In this document: positions 51,064 to 59,338 of the stretch, one piece after another
Numbering within the stretch: position 1 is the first letter of the stretch
Layout of the letters: each line of letters opens with the position of its first letter
From: Nitrospirota bacterium
Lineage (GTDB): Bacteria; Nitrospirota; Thermodesulfovibrionia; Thermodesulfovibrionales; UBA6898
DNA: 64,000 bases
Direction: 5' to 3'
NCBI GenBank assembly: GCA_021811105.1
Contig: JAJZPM010000002.1
Coordinates: 186,001 to 250,000, forward strand
Translations under genes and position numbers: made by a program
Notes under the pieces: generated by a model
Database searches by the model: none
The model's input: the letters and a program-made list of their open reading frames with translations, nothing else
Told to the model about the DNA's origin: nothing

Positions 51064-52098
51064 ATGAAGCTGAGGGAAATTTCTCATTTAGTGAGCGGCA
51101 GGGTGATCGGCGATCCTGAAACCGAGATCACCGGCGTGGCCGGCATCAAGGAAGCCGGCAAGGGTAAGATAACCTACCTTGCAGCGCCCCGGTATCTCCG
51201 GTACCTGCACGGCAGCGAGGCTTCCTCTGTGATCGTAAAGGAGCCTCTGAAAGGGATAGAGATTGCACAGTTGGTGGTGGATAATCCCCAGTATGCATTC
51301 GCCCGGGCCATAGAGTGCTTCTATCCTCCCGTGCAAAATACGACGGGCATCAGCGACAAGGCGGTCATATCGGACAAGGCCGTCATCGGCGGGGGCGTCT
51401 CCATCTCGCCCTTTGCCTATATCTGCGATGGGGTGACGATCGGCGACGGCACTCTGATTCTGCCCGGCGTCTATATAGGCGAAGGATCGAAGATCGGAAA
51501 GGGATGTGTCATCTACCCGAACGTGACCATACGCGAAAAGGTATCTATCGGCGACAGAGTAATCATTCATTCCGGCACGGTAATCGGCTCCGACGGATAC
51601 GGCTATGTTTTCGAAAAAGGGGAACATTATAAGATACCCCAGGTAGGAGGGGTCGTTATCGGAGATGACGTCGAGATAGGTTCCAATGTCTCTATAGACC
51701 GCGCGACCCTCGGCAATACCATCGTCGGCAGAGGTACGAAAATAGATAACCTGGTACAAATTGCGCATAATGTAAAAATCGGCGAGAAATCTCTCCTCAT
51801 GTCTCAGGTCGGGATTGCCGGCAGCAGCGAATTGGGGAGCTTCGTCACCCTGGCGGGCCAGGTAGGGGTAGCCGACCATACCGAGATAGATTCAGGGACG
51901 ATAATTGCTGCGCAGGCAGGCGTTGTCGGGCATGTTGCAAAGGGGGTCTATTCCGGTTCTCCCGGCATCCCTCATGGCAACTGGCTCAGGGCCCAGGCGG
52001 TATTTGCAAAGCTCCCTGAGCTTCAAAAAAAGATAAGAGAACTCGAGGCAAGATTAAGCACAATAGAAAAGGGGGCCACTGATGATGACCGTAAATGA
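51064..52098 (+). CDS. lpxD: UDP-3-O-acylglucosamine N-acyltransferase LpxD
   Basis: A 344-aa enzyme adding the N-linked hydroxyacyl chain in lipid A synthesis. The N-terminal uridine-binding domain ([20 protein letters not shown]) is followed by about ten hexapeptide repeats forming a left-handed helix ([20 protein letters not shown] and so on). The catalytic His lies in [13 protein letters not shown] helical tail ends the chain ([20 protein letters not shown]). It overlaps fabZ by 14-17 bases. Confidence 0.93.
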   Translation: MKLREISHLVSGRVIGDPETEITGVAGIKEAGKGKITYLAAPRYLRYLHGSEASSVIVKEPLKGIEIAQLVVDNPQYAFARAIECFYPPVQNTTGISDKAVISDKAVIGGGVSISPFAYICDGVTIGDGTLILPGVYIGEGSKIGKGCVIYPNVTIREKVSIGDRVIIHSGTVIGSDGYGYVFEKGEHYKIPQVGGVVIGDDVEIGSNVSIDRATLGNTIVGRGTKIDNLVQIAHNVKIGEKSLLMSQVGIAGSSELGSFVTLAGQVGVADHTEIDSGTIIAAQAGVVGHVAKGVYSGSPGIPHGNWLRAQAVFAKLPELQKKIRELEARLSTIEKGATDDDRK

Positions 52099-52513
52099 AA
52101 TAATGAAACTCCTTCCCCACCGGTATCCGTTTCTGCTCGTGGACAAGATCGTCGATCTGAAACCCGGGGAGAGCGCCTTAGGGGTAAAAAACGTCACGAT
52201 CAACGAACCATTCTTCCAGGGGCATTTTCCCGGACAGCCGATCATGCCCGGCGTACTGGTCATAGAGGCGATGGCCCAGGTTGCGGGAGTTATGGCGTTT
52301 CGTTCGGGAGTAGAAGGCAAGTCGGTCTTTTTCATGAGCATCGACAACGCAAAATTCAGGCGTCCCATCGTGCCCGGCGACCAGGTGATGATGGAGATCA
52401 AGGTCCTGAAGCAGCGGGGGAACGTCTGGAAGTTTTCCGGCACGGCCACCGTCGACGGGAAATTGGTCTCCGAAGCTGAATTCACCGCAATGGTAACGGA
52501 CCGGGAGATCTGA
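52085..52513 (+). CDS. fabZ: 3-hydroxyacyl-ACP dehydratase FabZ
   Basis: A 142-aa hotdog-fold enzyme dehydrating 3-hydroxyacyl-ACP. The catalytic His is in [12 protein letters not shown] and the catalytic Glu in [20 protein letters not shown]. It competes with the lipid A pathway for hydroxyacyl-ACP, which explains its position between lpxD and lpxA. Two adjacent ATG codons (52082 and 52085) are possible; the second is given. Confidence 0.95.
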   Translation: MTVNEIMKLLPHRYPFLLVDKIVDLKPGESALGVKNVTINEPFFQGHFPGQPIMPGVLVIEAMAQVAGVMAFRSGVEGKSVFFMSIDNAKFRRPIVPGDQVMMEIKVLKQRGNVWKFSGTATVDGKLVSEAEFTAMVTDREI

Positions 52514-52517
52514 TAGA

Positions 52518-53297
52518 ATGAAGACCAAAATTCATCCCACTGCAATAGTCGATCCTAAGGCCGAAATTGACGCGAATGTGGAGATAGGCCCATTCTGCAT
52601 CGTAAGGGCCGGGGTAGAGATAAAGAAGGGCAGCAAACTCCTTTCGAACGTCGTAGTCGAGGGTACCACTTCCATCGGCGAAAACTGCACGGTCTATCCG
52701 TTTACGAGCATCGGGTTTGCCCCCCAGGACTTGAAGTACCGGGGGGAAGACACAGGGCTCGTCATCGGAAGCGGCACCATCATCCGGGAATATGCCTCCA
52801 TACACAGGGCGTCGGTCGGCGGCGACGGTGCCACGATAATCGGTGAGAACAGCTTTCTCATGGCATATGTGCATGTCGCGCACGACTGTGTTATCGGTAG
52901 TAACGTCATCATGACAAACGCGGCCACCCTGGCCGGCCATGTGGTCGTCGAAGACTTCGCGTATATCGGCGGATTGGTAGCGGTTCATCAGTTTACGCGG
53001 ATCGGCCGTTATGCGATGGTCGGCGGCTTCAGCGGCATCGGCCAGGACATCCCCCCTTACATGATCGCCTCGGGTGCCAGGGCCAAGCTCTTCGGCCCGA
53101 ACACCATAGGGCTGCAGCGGCGCGGCTTCTCCGAAAAGACGATCAACGATATCAAGAAGGCTTACAAGATCCTCTTCAGGGAGAAGCGGACGCTCAAAGA
53201 CGCATTGAAGAAGGTACAGGAAGAATATCCTTCCTCGCCCGAGATAAAACACCTTGTCGAGTTTATCGAAAAGAACAAGCGGGGGATCTGCCGGTAG
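52518..53297 (+). CDS. lpxA: UDP-N-acetylglucosamine acyltransferase LpxA
   Basis: A 259-aa left-handed beta-helix enzyme performing the first committed step of lipid A synthesis. KIHPTAIVDPKAEIDANVEIG starts the repeats. YVHVAHDCVIGSN holds the catalytic His, and the loop TNAATLAGHVVVEDFAYIGG is diagnostic. The C-terminal helical domain (GLQRRGFSEKTINDIKKAYKIL) is the usual ACP-binding region. It lies 4 bases after fabZ. Confidence 0.95.
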   Translation: MKTKIHPTAIVDPKAEIDANVEIGPFCIVRAGVEIKKGSKLLSNVVVEGTTSIGENCTVYPFTSIGFAPQDLKYRGEDTGLVIGSGTIIREYASIHRASVGGDGATIIGENSFLMAYVHVAHDCVIGSNVIMTNAATLAGHVVVEDFAYIGGLVAVHQFTRIGRYAMVGGFSGIGQDIPPYMIASGARAKLFGPNTIGLQRRGFSEKTINDIKKAYKILFREKRTLKDALKKVQEEYPSSPEIKHLVEFIEKNKRGICR

Positions 53298-53301
53298 CCG
53301 A

Positions 53302-54117
53302 ATGAAGAAACTCGGCCTTATCGCCGGATATGGAGAGCTGCCGTCCGCCGTGGCAGCCGAGGCGCGCGCAAAAGGATACTCCGTATTCGCCGTGGGCCTC
53401 GAACCGCTGGCAGACAAGTCGCTTGCCTCTGCCGTCGATGAAATAAAGTGGATCAATGTAGGCAAACTCGGCCTGATCATCAACACGCTCAAAAAGGCAG
53501 GTGTGGCTGAGGCCGTGCTGGCAGGCAAGGTCCCCAAGTCATTATTATATAAGAGCAGGATTACGCCGGACCTCCGCGCCGTAAAGGTCCTTTTTTCTTT
53601 AAAGGACAGGACCGACGATTCGATCATGCTTGCAATTACCGGGGAACTCGCGAGGGACGGCATCACCCTGCTTAACACCACGGATTTCAGCGTGCGGCTT
53701 CTGGCGCCTGAAGGGGTACTGGGCAAACACGCACCTTCCAAAAATGAATGGAAGGATATAAACTTCGGGTTCAGAATCGCCAAGGAGATGGGAAGGCTGG
53801 ACATAGGACAGACCGTGGTCGTAAAAGACATGGCGGTGATGGCGGTAGAAGCGATCGAGGGCACGGACGAGGCGATAAGGAGGGGCGGAAAACTTGCAGG
53901 CCCGGGGGCGGTGGTGATAAAGGTGAGCAAGCCCCGGCAGGACTTGAGGTTCGACGTGCCGGCGGTGGGGATGGAAACGCTCGCGGCAATGATCGAGGTC
54001 CGGGCTCGCGTACTGGCTGTCGAACAGGGCAAAAGCATTATCCTCAACAGGAAGGAAATGCTCAAGAAAGCCGACAAATATGATATTGCCTTAGTCGGTC
54101 ATCAGCCGAAGCAGTAA
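53302..54117 (+). CDS. lpxI: UDP-2,3-diacylglucosamine pyrophosphatase LpxI
   Basis: A 271-aa DUF1009/LpxI protein, the alternative to LpxH that hydrolyses UDP-2,3-diacylglucosamine to lipid X. LGLIAGYGELPSAVAAEARAKG opens the N-terminal domain. FSLKDRTDDSIMLAI is a conserved acidic segment, and GTDEAIRRGG and FDVPAVGMETLAAM mark the C-terminal DUF1009 domain. ATG 53302 is adopted because it begins the conserved N-terminus 5 bases after the lpxA stop; the open frame from 53254 runs through lpxA. Confidence 0.92.
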   Translation: MKKLGLIAGYGELPSAVAAEARAKGYSVFAVGLEPLADKSLASAVDEIKWINVGKLGLIINTLKKAGVAEAVLAGKVPKSLLYKSRITPDLRAVKVLFSLKDRTDDSIMLAITGELARDGITLLNTTDFSVRLLAPEGVLGKHAPSKNEWKDINFGFRIAKEMGRLDIGQTVVVKDMAVMAVEAIEGTDEAIRRGGKLAGPGAVVIKVSKPRQDLRFDVPAVGMETLAAMIEVRARVLAVEQGKSIILNRKEMLKKADKYDIALVGHQPKQ

Positions 54118-54253
54118 TCCTTTCCTTCGCTTTCCATCACGATGCCCTGTTTCGATACAATAGCCTATTCCAAATAGTAATAAATCTATAAATTAGTTAA
54201 ATTGGACAAATAGGGATGATTTTGTTTATATACCCTGTTAATTTTAATTTTAG

Positions 54254-54286
54254 TTTTTAAGCTATTCGTTAGTAATAGCTAAAAAA
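54254..54286 (+). promoter_or_regulatory. A/T-rich hairpin in the cytochrome operon leader
   Basis: AGCTATT (54260-54266) pairs with AATAGCT (54274-54280), extended by T5/A6 runs with one bulged A. It lies just before the ribosome-binding site of the heptaheme cytochrome gene. A weak promoter-like pair TTGGAC (54202-54207), 17 bases, TTTATA (54225-54230) lies upstream, so the hairpin would be near the 5' end of the mRNA. Confidence 0.4.
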
Positions 54287-54306
54287 TCCAATGAGTTGAG
54301 GTGCTT

Positions 54307-55236
54307 ATGCCATACAAGAAGGTCATTTTTTTTGCCGCACCTTTGATGGTCCTCGCACTCCTTCTTCCAATGAGCGCATCCGCGCAGGAGTCTGCGAACT
54401 GCCTCGCTTGCCACAGTTCGATGAAGGGCAGGATAAAGGCCGTCTCGGGCAACCTGATCGAACTGAACATTGATTCCGAAAAATTCCAGTCTTCGGTCCA
54501 CAGCTCGTTGGCCTGTACCGACTGCCACATCAAATTTTCCGACAACCCTCATACTTCACCGAACGCCCCGGTACCCCCGGCGGTCCTGGCAATATCGGCG
54601 AAGATTTCGAAAAAATATCCCATCGATCCTGTCGCGGCCGCAGCCTGCGTCCAGTGTCACGATGAGATTTACAAGAAGGTGCTCGAAAGCGTACACGGAA
54701 AAAACATCACTCAGAAACACCAGACGGACGGCGCCCTCTGCCTCGACTGCCACGGCTCTCCCCATTATATCGTGCCGATCGGCAATCCTGCCGCCCTGAT
54801 GGGCCGCAAGCATCAGGTAGAAACCTGCGGCAAATGCCACGGGAACAAGGCGCTTAACGAGAAATACAAGATGGAGGAGAACGTCATGGAGAGCTTCGAA
54901 GAGAGCTTCCATGGACGGAAACTCGCCCTCGGGCATACGAAGGTCCCGGTCTGTGCCAGCTGCCACGGGGCCCATGATGTAAAATCAGTAGACGATCCGA
55001 CCTCACCTGTATTCGGCAACAACAGGCTGCAGACCTGCGGCAAGTGCCATAAGGGTGCAAACAAGAAATTCATTCCGGCGATTACGCATAAATTGCCCGG
55101 CCCGATCCCTTATTACACCGAAAAGGCGCTGATATTTCTGGTACTGGGGGTCTTCACCTTCATCATATCTCACGTTCTGCTCGAGGCATTCTCCGATATC
55201 AGGGATGCAATCTTCAGGAAAGGGGGGCACGAATAA
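54307..55236 (+). CDS. Heptaheme c-type cytochrome with C-terminal membrane anchor
   Basis: A 309-aa exported multiheme protein: signal peptide (FFAAPLMVLALLLPMSASAQ), then seven CXXCH motifs (CLACH, CTDCH, CVQCH, CLDCH, CGKCH, CASCH, CGKCH) and a C-terminal transmembrane helix (ALIFLVLGVFTFIISHVLLEA). That resembles cytochrome c3-type/NapC-like or doubled-CXXCH periplasmic proteins tethered to the inner membrane. It is directly coupled (TAATG) to a membrane cytochrome b, suggesting it accepts electrons from that subunit. ATG 54307 has GAGGTG upstream; the GTG at 54301 is an alternative. Confidence 0.88.
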   Translation: MPYKKVIFFAAPLMVLALLLPMSASAQESANCLACHSSMKGRIKAVSGNLIELNIDSEKFQSSVHSSLACTDCHIKFSDNPHTSPNAPVPPAVLAISAKISKKYPIDPVAAAACVQCHDEIYKKVLESVHGKNITQKHQTDGALCLDCHGSPHYIVPIGNPAALMGRKHQVETCGKCHGNKALNEKYKMEENVMESFEESFHGRKLALGHTKVPVCASCHGAHDVKSVDDPTSPVFGNNRLQTCGKCHKGANKKFIPAITHKLPGPIPYYTEKALIFLVLGVFTFIISHVLLEAFSDIRDAIFRKGGHE

Positions 55237-55985
55237 TGAGCCAGTCAAGCACGACAACTGAACGGGAAATCCCTAAAGAAATAGAGAGGTTCAACATTAC
55301 CTTTCGGATACAGCATATCATCATGTTTACGACATTTCTGCTTCTCAGCTTTACCGGCTGGGGGCTCAAGTATGCCTACGCCCCCGGCGGTGTATCGAGC
55401 TGGTGGATACGCGTCTGGGGAGGTCCCGAAACCGCCGGCATAATACACAGGGTTGCCGGGGTCACCATGTTACTGGACTTCGTCTGGCATGTCATCTATC
55501 TCTTCTACCTCTTTGGGACGAAGAGGATGACGATCAACTTGAAGACTACGGTCATCCCTCTTCCAAAAGATGTCTTCGACGTCATAAAGAATTATCTGTA
55601 TTTCTTCGGTCTCTCCAAGGAAAAGGCGAGATTCGGGAAATACTCCTACGCACAGAAATTCGATTATTGGGCGGTCTTTTGGGGCATGTTCATCATCGGC
55701 TTTTCGGGGTTTTCCTTAGCCTTTCCGATGCTTGTGTCTCATATCATCCCGCAGTTCGCCACCGCCTGGATATGGCAGCTCCTGTCGATCATGCACAGCG
55801 ACGAGGCGCTTCTGGCGATCGTCTTCATCCTTTTCTGGCATTTCTACAACGAGCATCTCAAGCCGGAGAACTTCCCGATGAGCTGGCTCTGGATAACCGG
55901 AAAGATATCGACTGACACGCTGAAGCACCACCACCCCATCGAATACGAGATGCTGTTCCCTGATGCGAACAAGAACAAGGATTAG
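55236..55985 (+). CDS. Membrane cytochrome b subunit
   Basis: A 249-aa protein with four main transmembrane helices of the cytochrome b561/FdnI-like di-heme group. Candidate heme ligands are RIQHIIMFTTFLLL, GIIHRVAGVTMLLDFVWHVIY and FILFWHFYNEH. It would oxidise or reduce menaquinol and exchange electrons with the anchored heptaheme protein. The cytoplasmic C-terminus is His-rich (LKHHHPIEYEM). It is followed 5-8 bases later by the nonaheme lipoprotein gene. Confidence 0.85.
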   Translation: MSQSSTTTEREIPKEIERFNITFRIQHIIMFTTFLLLSFTGWGLKYAYAPGGVSSWWIRVWGGPETAGIIHRVAGVTMLLDFVWHVIYLFYLFGTKRMTINLKTTVIPLPKDVFDVIKNYLYFFGLSKEKARFGKYSYAQKFDYWAVFWGMFIIGFSGFSLAFPMLVSHIIPQFATAWIWQLLSIMHSDEALLAIVFILFWHFYNEHLKPENFPMSWLWITGKISTDTLKHHHPIEYEMLFPDANKNKD

Positions 55986-55993
55986 GGGGAATG

Positions 55994-56752
55994 ATGGCGA
56001 GAAAAATTGCGATCCTGTCCCTGGTCTTGCTGCTTTTTGCCTGCAACAGGTGGAAGCCTGTCGAAAAGCCGGTCGCCGAGGAGAAGGAGCCGCCGGTGAT
56101 CGCTTCGCTGCAGGACTCCGGCATGCCCTGCTTCAAATGCCACTCCTACGAGAAATTCTCACTTGATTCGAAGGGGAAATTCTCTCACCCGAAGCATCTC
56201 GGGTTCGGGGTACACTGTAACCAGTGCCATATAATCGTGCCTCACAAGGAGATGACTCTCAACAAAGATACCTGCAGCAATTGCCATAACCTGACGGCCT
56301 TTACGTACGCGGCTTCTGGCCTGCCCGTGACGTTCTCCCACCAGAACCATCAGAAGAAGTACAACTGCAGCGAATGCCACCCCAAGCTCTTCCAGATGAA
56401 GAAGGGGACATCGAACATCACGATGGACGAGATGCTCAAGGGCGAAAACTGCGGCAGATGCCACAACGGAAGGATAGCCTTTTCGGCCAAGGATTGTGCG
56501 AAGTGCCATAACCTCTCGGCACTGAAAAAGGACTTTACTTATCCCGCCGGCGACATGTCTCCCGCGGTCTTCAGTCATCAGGTGCATACCGCTATGTTCG
56601 AATGCAGCAGCTGTCATCCCTCTCTCTTTAAATATAAGAGGGGCGGCTCGGGCATGAAGATGGACGACCTCTATCAGAATAAGTTCTGCGGCAAGTGCCA
56701 TGACGGAAAGACGGCGTTCGCCTCGACCGAATGCCAGCGGTGTCATAGGTAA
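55994..56752 (+). CDS. Nonaheme c-type cytochrome lipoprotein
   Basis: A 252-aa secreted lipoprotein (signal ILSLVLLLFAC, lipobox Cys around residue 17) with nine CXXCH motifs: CFKCH, CNQCH, CSNCH, CSECH, CGRCH, CAKCH, CSSCH, CGKCH and CQRCH. They are arranged in three cytochrome c7-like triheme units, each with FSH(P/Q)XH ligands (FSHPKHLGFGVHC, FSHQNHQKKYNC, FSHQVHTAMFEC). A lipid anchor in either membrane could place it as the periplasmic or outward end of the chain. ATG 55991 is also possible. A strong terminator follows. Confidence 0.88.
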   Translation: MARKIAILSLVLLLFACNRWKPVEKPVAEEKEPPVIASLQDSGMPCFKCHSYEKFSLDSKGKFSHPKHLGFGVHCNQCHIIVPHKEMTLNKDTCSNCHNLTAFTYAASGLPVTFSHQNHQKKYNCSECHPKLFQMKKGTSNITMDEMLKGENCGRCHNGRIAFSAKDCAKCHNLSALKKDFTYPAGDMSPAVFSHQVHTAMFECSSCHPSLFKYKRGGSGMKMDDLYQNKFCGKCHDGKTAFASTECQRCHR

Positions 56753-56766
56753 TTAAGTCGATCCTA

Positions 56767-56796
56767 AAAGGGGCAGGCCATGCCCGCCCCTTTTTT
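56767..56796 (+). terminator. Terminator of the cytochrome operon
   Basis: GGGGC-A-GGC stem (56770-56778), CAT loop, GCC-C-GCCCC (56782-56790) with one mismatch, then six T (56791-56796). Located 15 bases after the nonaheme stop. Confidence 0.85.
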
Positions 56797-57007
56797 CCTC
56801 CCCCCGGCCGTAAAAATACAGTTTTCGATGCCTCCTTTCAGTCCCGGCTCCGAAGAAAAGTGCTGCCCGGAATGTTGTATTTAATGTATAATGAAGAATT
56901 GTGGATTCCCCGCAGATTGCTTACTTCGGGCCCAGGCCAGCGACAGGGGAAGAAGAAGGAAACGTGTATTGCGGTTGTAATGCAACATAACTTGAGGAGA
57001 GTTTGCC

Positions 57008-58426
57008 ATGACGAAATATTGCCCTCTGGATCGTACTAAGCTTTTAGCTGCAATTCCACTTTTGCTGTTGAGCGCCGTTACCATGATGATGCTCTCAGGA
57101 TGCAGTGACAGCCGTACGTATACTGTTTCAGGGAAGATCACATCGGGTGGCGCCCCTCTTTCGGGCATTATAGTGACTTTTGCCGACGAGAATTCAAATA
57201 CAATCGAAACAACGACTACGGATGCAAACGGCAACTATAGCTTTACGGATGTCTCCGGCGGCATTTACACTGTAACTCCTTCGCGGACAAGCTTTGGCAT
57301 TTTTACCCCGCCCTTCAGGAAGGCATTCCTCGACGGCCTCAGCGCGGTCGGGTTTAACTTCAGCGTAACGAACGCAGGCAGACTGGGGGGAACAAACCAC
57401 ACTGTTTTTCTTAAGACCGACGGCACAGTCCGGACATGGGGAAATAACAGCAACGGCCAGCTCGGCAACGGGACTACCACGAATAGCGCCCTGCCGGTAG
57501 AGGTGACGGGACTGACCGGGATAACAGCCGTTTCGGCCGGCAATACTCACACTGCGGCACTGAAAACCGACGGCACGGTCTGGACTTGGGGGAATAACAC
57601 TACCGGGCAGCTCGGCAATGGGAGCACGACGCAAAGCACCACGCCGGTGCAGGTAATCGACCTTGCTGACGTGACAGCCATATCGGCTGGGTCCGATCAT
57701 ACGGTAGCATTGAAAACCGACGGCACGGTCTGGACTTGGGGAAGCAACAGCAACGGGCAGCTCGGCAACGGAAGCACGCTTTCCAGCTCCGCGCCTTTAC
57801 AGGTACCAGGGCTGTCGAACATAACCGCTATTGCCGCAGGCTCTAATTACACTCTCGCGCTGAAGAACGACGGCACGGTCTGGGCATGGGGTAACAACAG
57901 CAATGGACAGCTTGGCGACGGGAGCACCACACAGAGCTACGTCCCTGTGCAGACGAGCAGTCTGTCAAACGTGATCGCCATCGCCGCAGGGTTTTCTCAT
58001 GCCGTCGCGCTTAGAAACGATGCGACTATTGTGTCTGTCTGGACGTGGGGCAATAATACCAACGGCCAGCTGGGTGACGGGACCACTTCGCAACGTAACG
58101 CCCCGGTACAGGTGCCAAACTTCTCCAATGTAGCTTCTGTTGCGGCAGGCAATGACCACACAGTAGCGCTGAAAAACGACGGCACAGTCTGGACATGGGG
58201 AAATAACAGCAATGGACAGCTTGGCGACGGGACCACTAATCAGCGCGATGTGCCTGTGCAGGCCGGCGGCATATCCGGCGTAACTGCCGTGGCAGCCGGC
58301 TACCAATATACTGCCGCCCTGAAAGTCGACAACACAGTCTGGACATGGGGAAACAATAATTACGGGCAGTTAGGGAATGGGGCTACGACCGGAAGCTTGA
58401 CCCCGGTGCAGGCACAGTTACCTTGA
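57008..58426 (+). CDS. RCC1-repeat beta-propeller lipoprotein
   Basis: A 472-aa lipoprotein: the signal (LLAAIPLLLLSAVTMMMLSG) ends in a lipobox with Cys 32. It is followed by a carboxypeptidase-regulatory-like/CarboxypepD beta-sandwich (about 37-110, GKITSGGAPLSGIIVTFAD) and seven RCC1 repeats with the core LKTDGTVWTWGNNSNGQLG. Seven blades would close a complete propeller. The function is unknown; such proteins mediate binding at the cell surface. Several repeats are almost identical at DNA level (for example around 57563 and 57713), pointing to recent duplication or gene conversion. It has its own leader GAGGAG eight bases before the ATG. Confidence 0.85.
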   Translation: MTKYCPLDRTKLLAAIPLLLLSAVTMMMLSGCSDSRTYTVSGKITSGGAPLSGIIVTFADENSNTIETTTTDANGNYSFTDVSGGIYTVTPSRTSFGIFTPPFRKAFLDGLSAVGFNFSVTNAGRLGGTNHTVFLKTDGTVRTWGNNSNGQLGNGTTTNSALPVEVTGLTGITAVSAGNTHTAALKTDGTVWTWGNNTTGQLGNGSTTQSTTPVQVIDLADVTAISAGSDHTVALKTDGTVWTWGSNSNGQLGNGSTLSSSAPLQVPGLSNITAIAAGSNYTLALKNDGTVWAWGNNSNGQLGDGSTTQSYVPVQTSSLSNVIAIAAGFSHAVALRNDATIVSVWTWGNNTNGQLGDGTTSQRNAPVQVPNFSNVASVAAGNDHTVALKNDGTVWTWGNNSNGQLGDGTTNQRDVPVQAGGISGVTAVAAGYQYTAALKVDNTVWTWGNNNYGQLGNGATTGSLTPVQAQLP

Positions 58427-58451
58427 AGTCCTCCGCTCTGAACTTCAGGTG

Positions 58452-58469
58452 AAAAAGGCGCTGAACGCC
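58452..58469 (-). terminator. Weak intrinsic terminator of the TPR gene
   Basis: On the minus strand GGCG, 5-base loop, CGCC, then TTTTT; it begins right after the TPR stop codon. The stem is only 4 bp, so it may be insufficient alone. Confidence 0.35.
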
Positions 58470-59075
58470 CTACTTCGCCAGCTGCTTTAAGTTATCGCAG
58501 GCGACATTGTTGCCGGCGTCGCAGGCCCTGCCGAAATCGGCCATCGCCTTCCTCGCGTAGGCAACACCCCGGGACAGGTAGAAGTTCTTGTCCTTCGGCT
58601 TCAGGGAAATAGCCTTATCATAATCTTTTATCGCCTCGTCGTACCGCCCGGCATTTGAGTACGCTATGCCTCGGTTATGGTATGCGTCCGCAAAGTCCGG
58701 AGTCATCGCGATGACTTTGGTGTAATCGTTGATCGCGTTTTCATACTGTCCCAGCTTGAGATACGCAAGTGCCCGGCTATTGTAGGCCTGCAGATTTGCC
58801 GGGTCCCTCGATATGACCTTACTGAAGTCGGCTGCCGCTTCCTCATATTTGCCCTTTTTGTAATAGGAAAGCCCCCTGTTGTTATAGGCATCGGTGAGCT
58901 CAGGATAAAGCGAAATCGCCGTGGTATACGCTTTTATGGCGTCATCGTATTCCCCGTTGTTGAAGTGGGCGTTCCCTCTGTCGAAATAGAACCCCGGATC
59001 GAGTTCTTTCGATAAGGCCAAACTGGGAAAAAGCATCAATATTATCACCGGAAAAGCAAATATCACTTTTTTCAT
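58470..59075 (-). CDS. Exported TPR-repeat protein
   Basis: A 201-aa protein with a signal peptide (KKVIFAFPVIILMLFPSLALSK) and four complete TPR units plus a partial fifth (repeat core YNNRGLSYYKKGKYEEAAAD, DYDKAISLKPKDKN). The C-terminus has a Cys pair (GRACDAGNNVACDNL) that may form a disulfide, a Sel1-like feature. It presumably scaffolds protein interactions in the periplasm. It diverges from rpoD with a 263-base gap. Confidence 0.8.
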   Translation of the reverse strand: MKKVIFAFPVIILMLFPSLALSKELDPGFYFDRGNAHFNNGEYDDAIKAYTTAISLYPELTDAYNNRGLSYYKKGKYEEAAADFSKVISRDPANLQAYNSRALAYLKLGQYENAINDYTKVIAMTPDFADAYHNRGIAYSNAGRYDEAIKDYDKAISLKPKDKNFYLSRGVAYARKAMADFGRACDAGNNVACDNLKQLAK

Positions 59076-59220
59076 CGTCTGCTCGGACTCCGTTCATGTC
59101 TTTTCAACCGGCCCATTACAAAATTATAGCAAAACACCGAAAAAAAATGGTATCATTGTATTTATCCGCAAAAGATAGTTCAGAAAAAATCCTGATAAAA
59201 AAATGGGTTACAAAGTTTTT

Positions 59221-59252
59221 CATATTTTCTTCAAATTTATGCTATATAGTAT
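59221..59252 (+). promoter_or_regulatory. Conserved promoter block upstream of rpoD
   Basis: A TTTTCTTCAAA...GCTATAT...GTAT block that recurs nearly unchanged at 60837-60868 before the sigma-1.1 paralog. TTCAAA and TATAGT/TATATT-like hexamers suggest a sigma-70 promoter, about 90 bases before the rpoD start. The duplicated block supports a functional element. Confidence 0.55.
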
Positions 59253-59338
59253 ATTTATAAAATAAGATTTATGAAGTCTCTTTTATGAAGAAAATAGACC
59301 GGCGCTGCGGTAACGGCCGGGGAATATGAGGGAAAAAG

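Noticed and set aside
52482-54077. A 531-codon minus-strand open frame
   Set aside because: It is antisense to lpxA and lpxI, which carry full family motifs; the translation is low-complexity Ser/Thr/Ala.
57400-58400. Regularly spaced DNA repeats resembling a CRISPR array
   Set aside because: The spacing (about 150 bases) and coding frame show these are RCC1 protein repeats.
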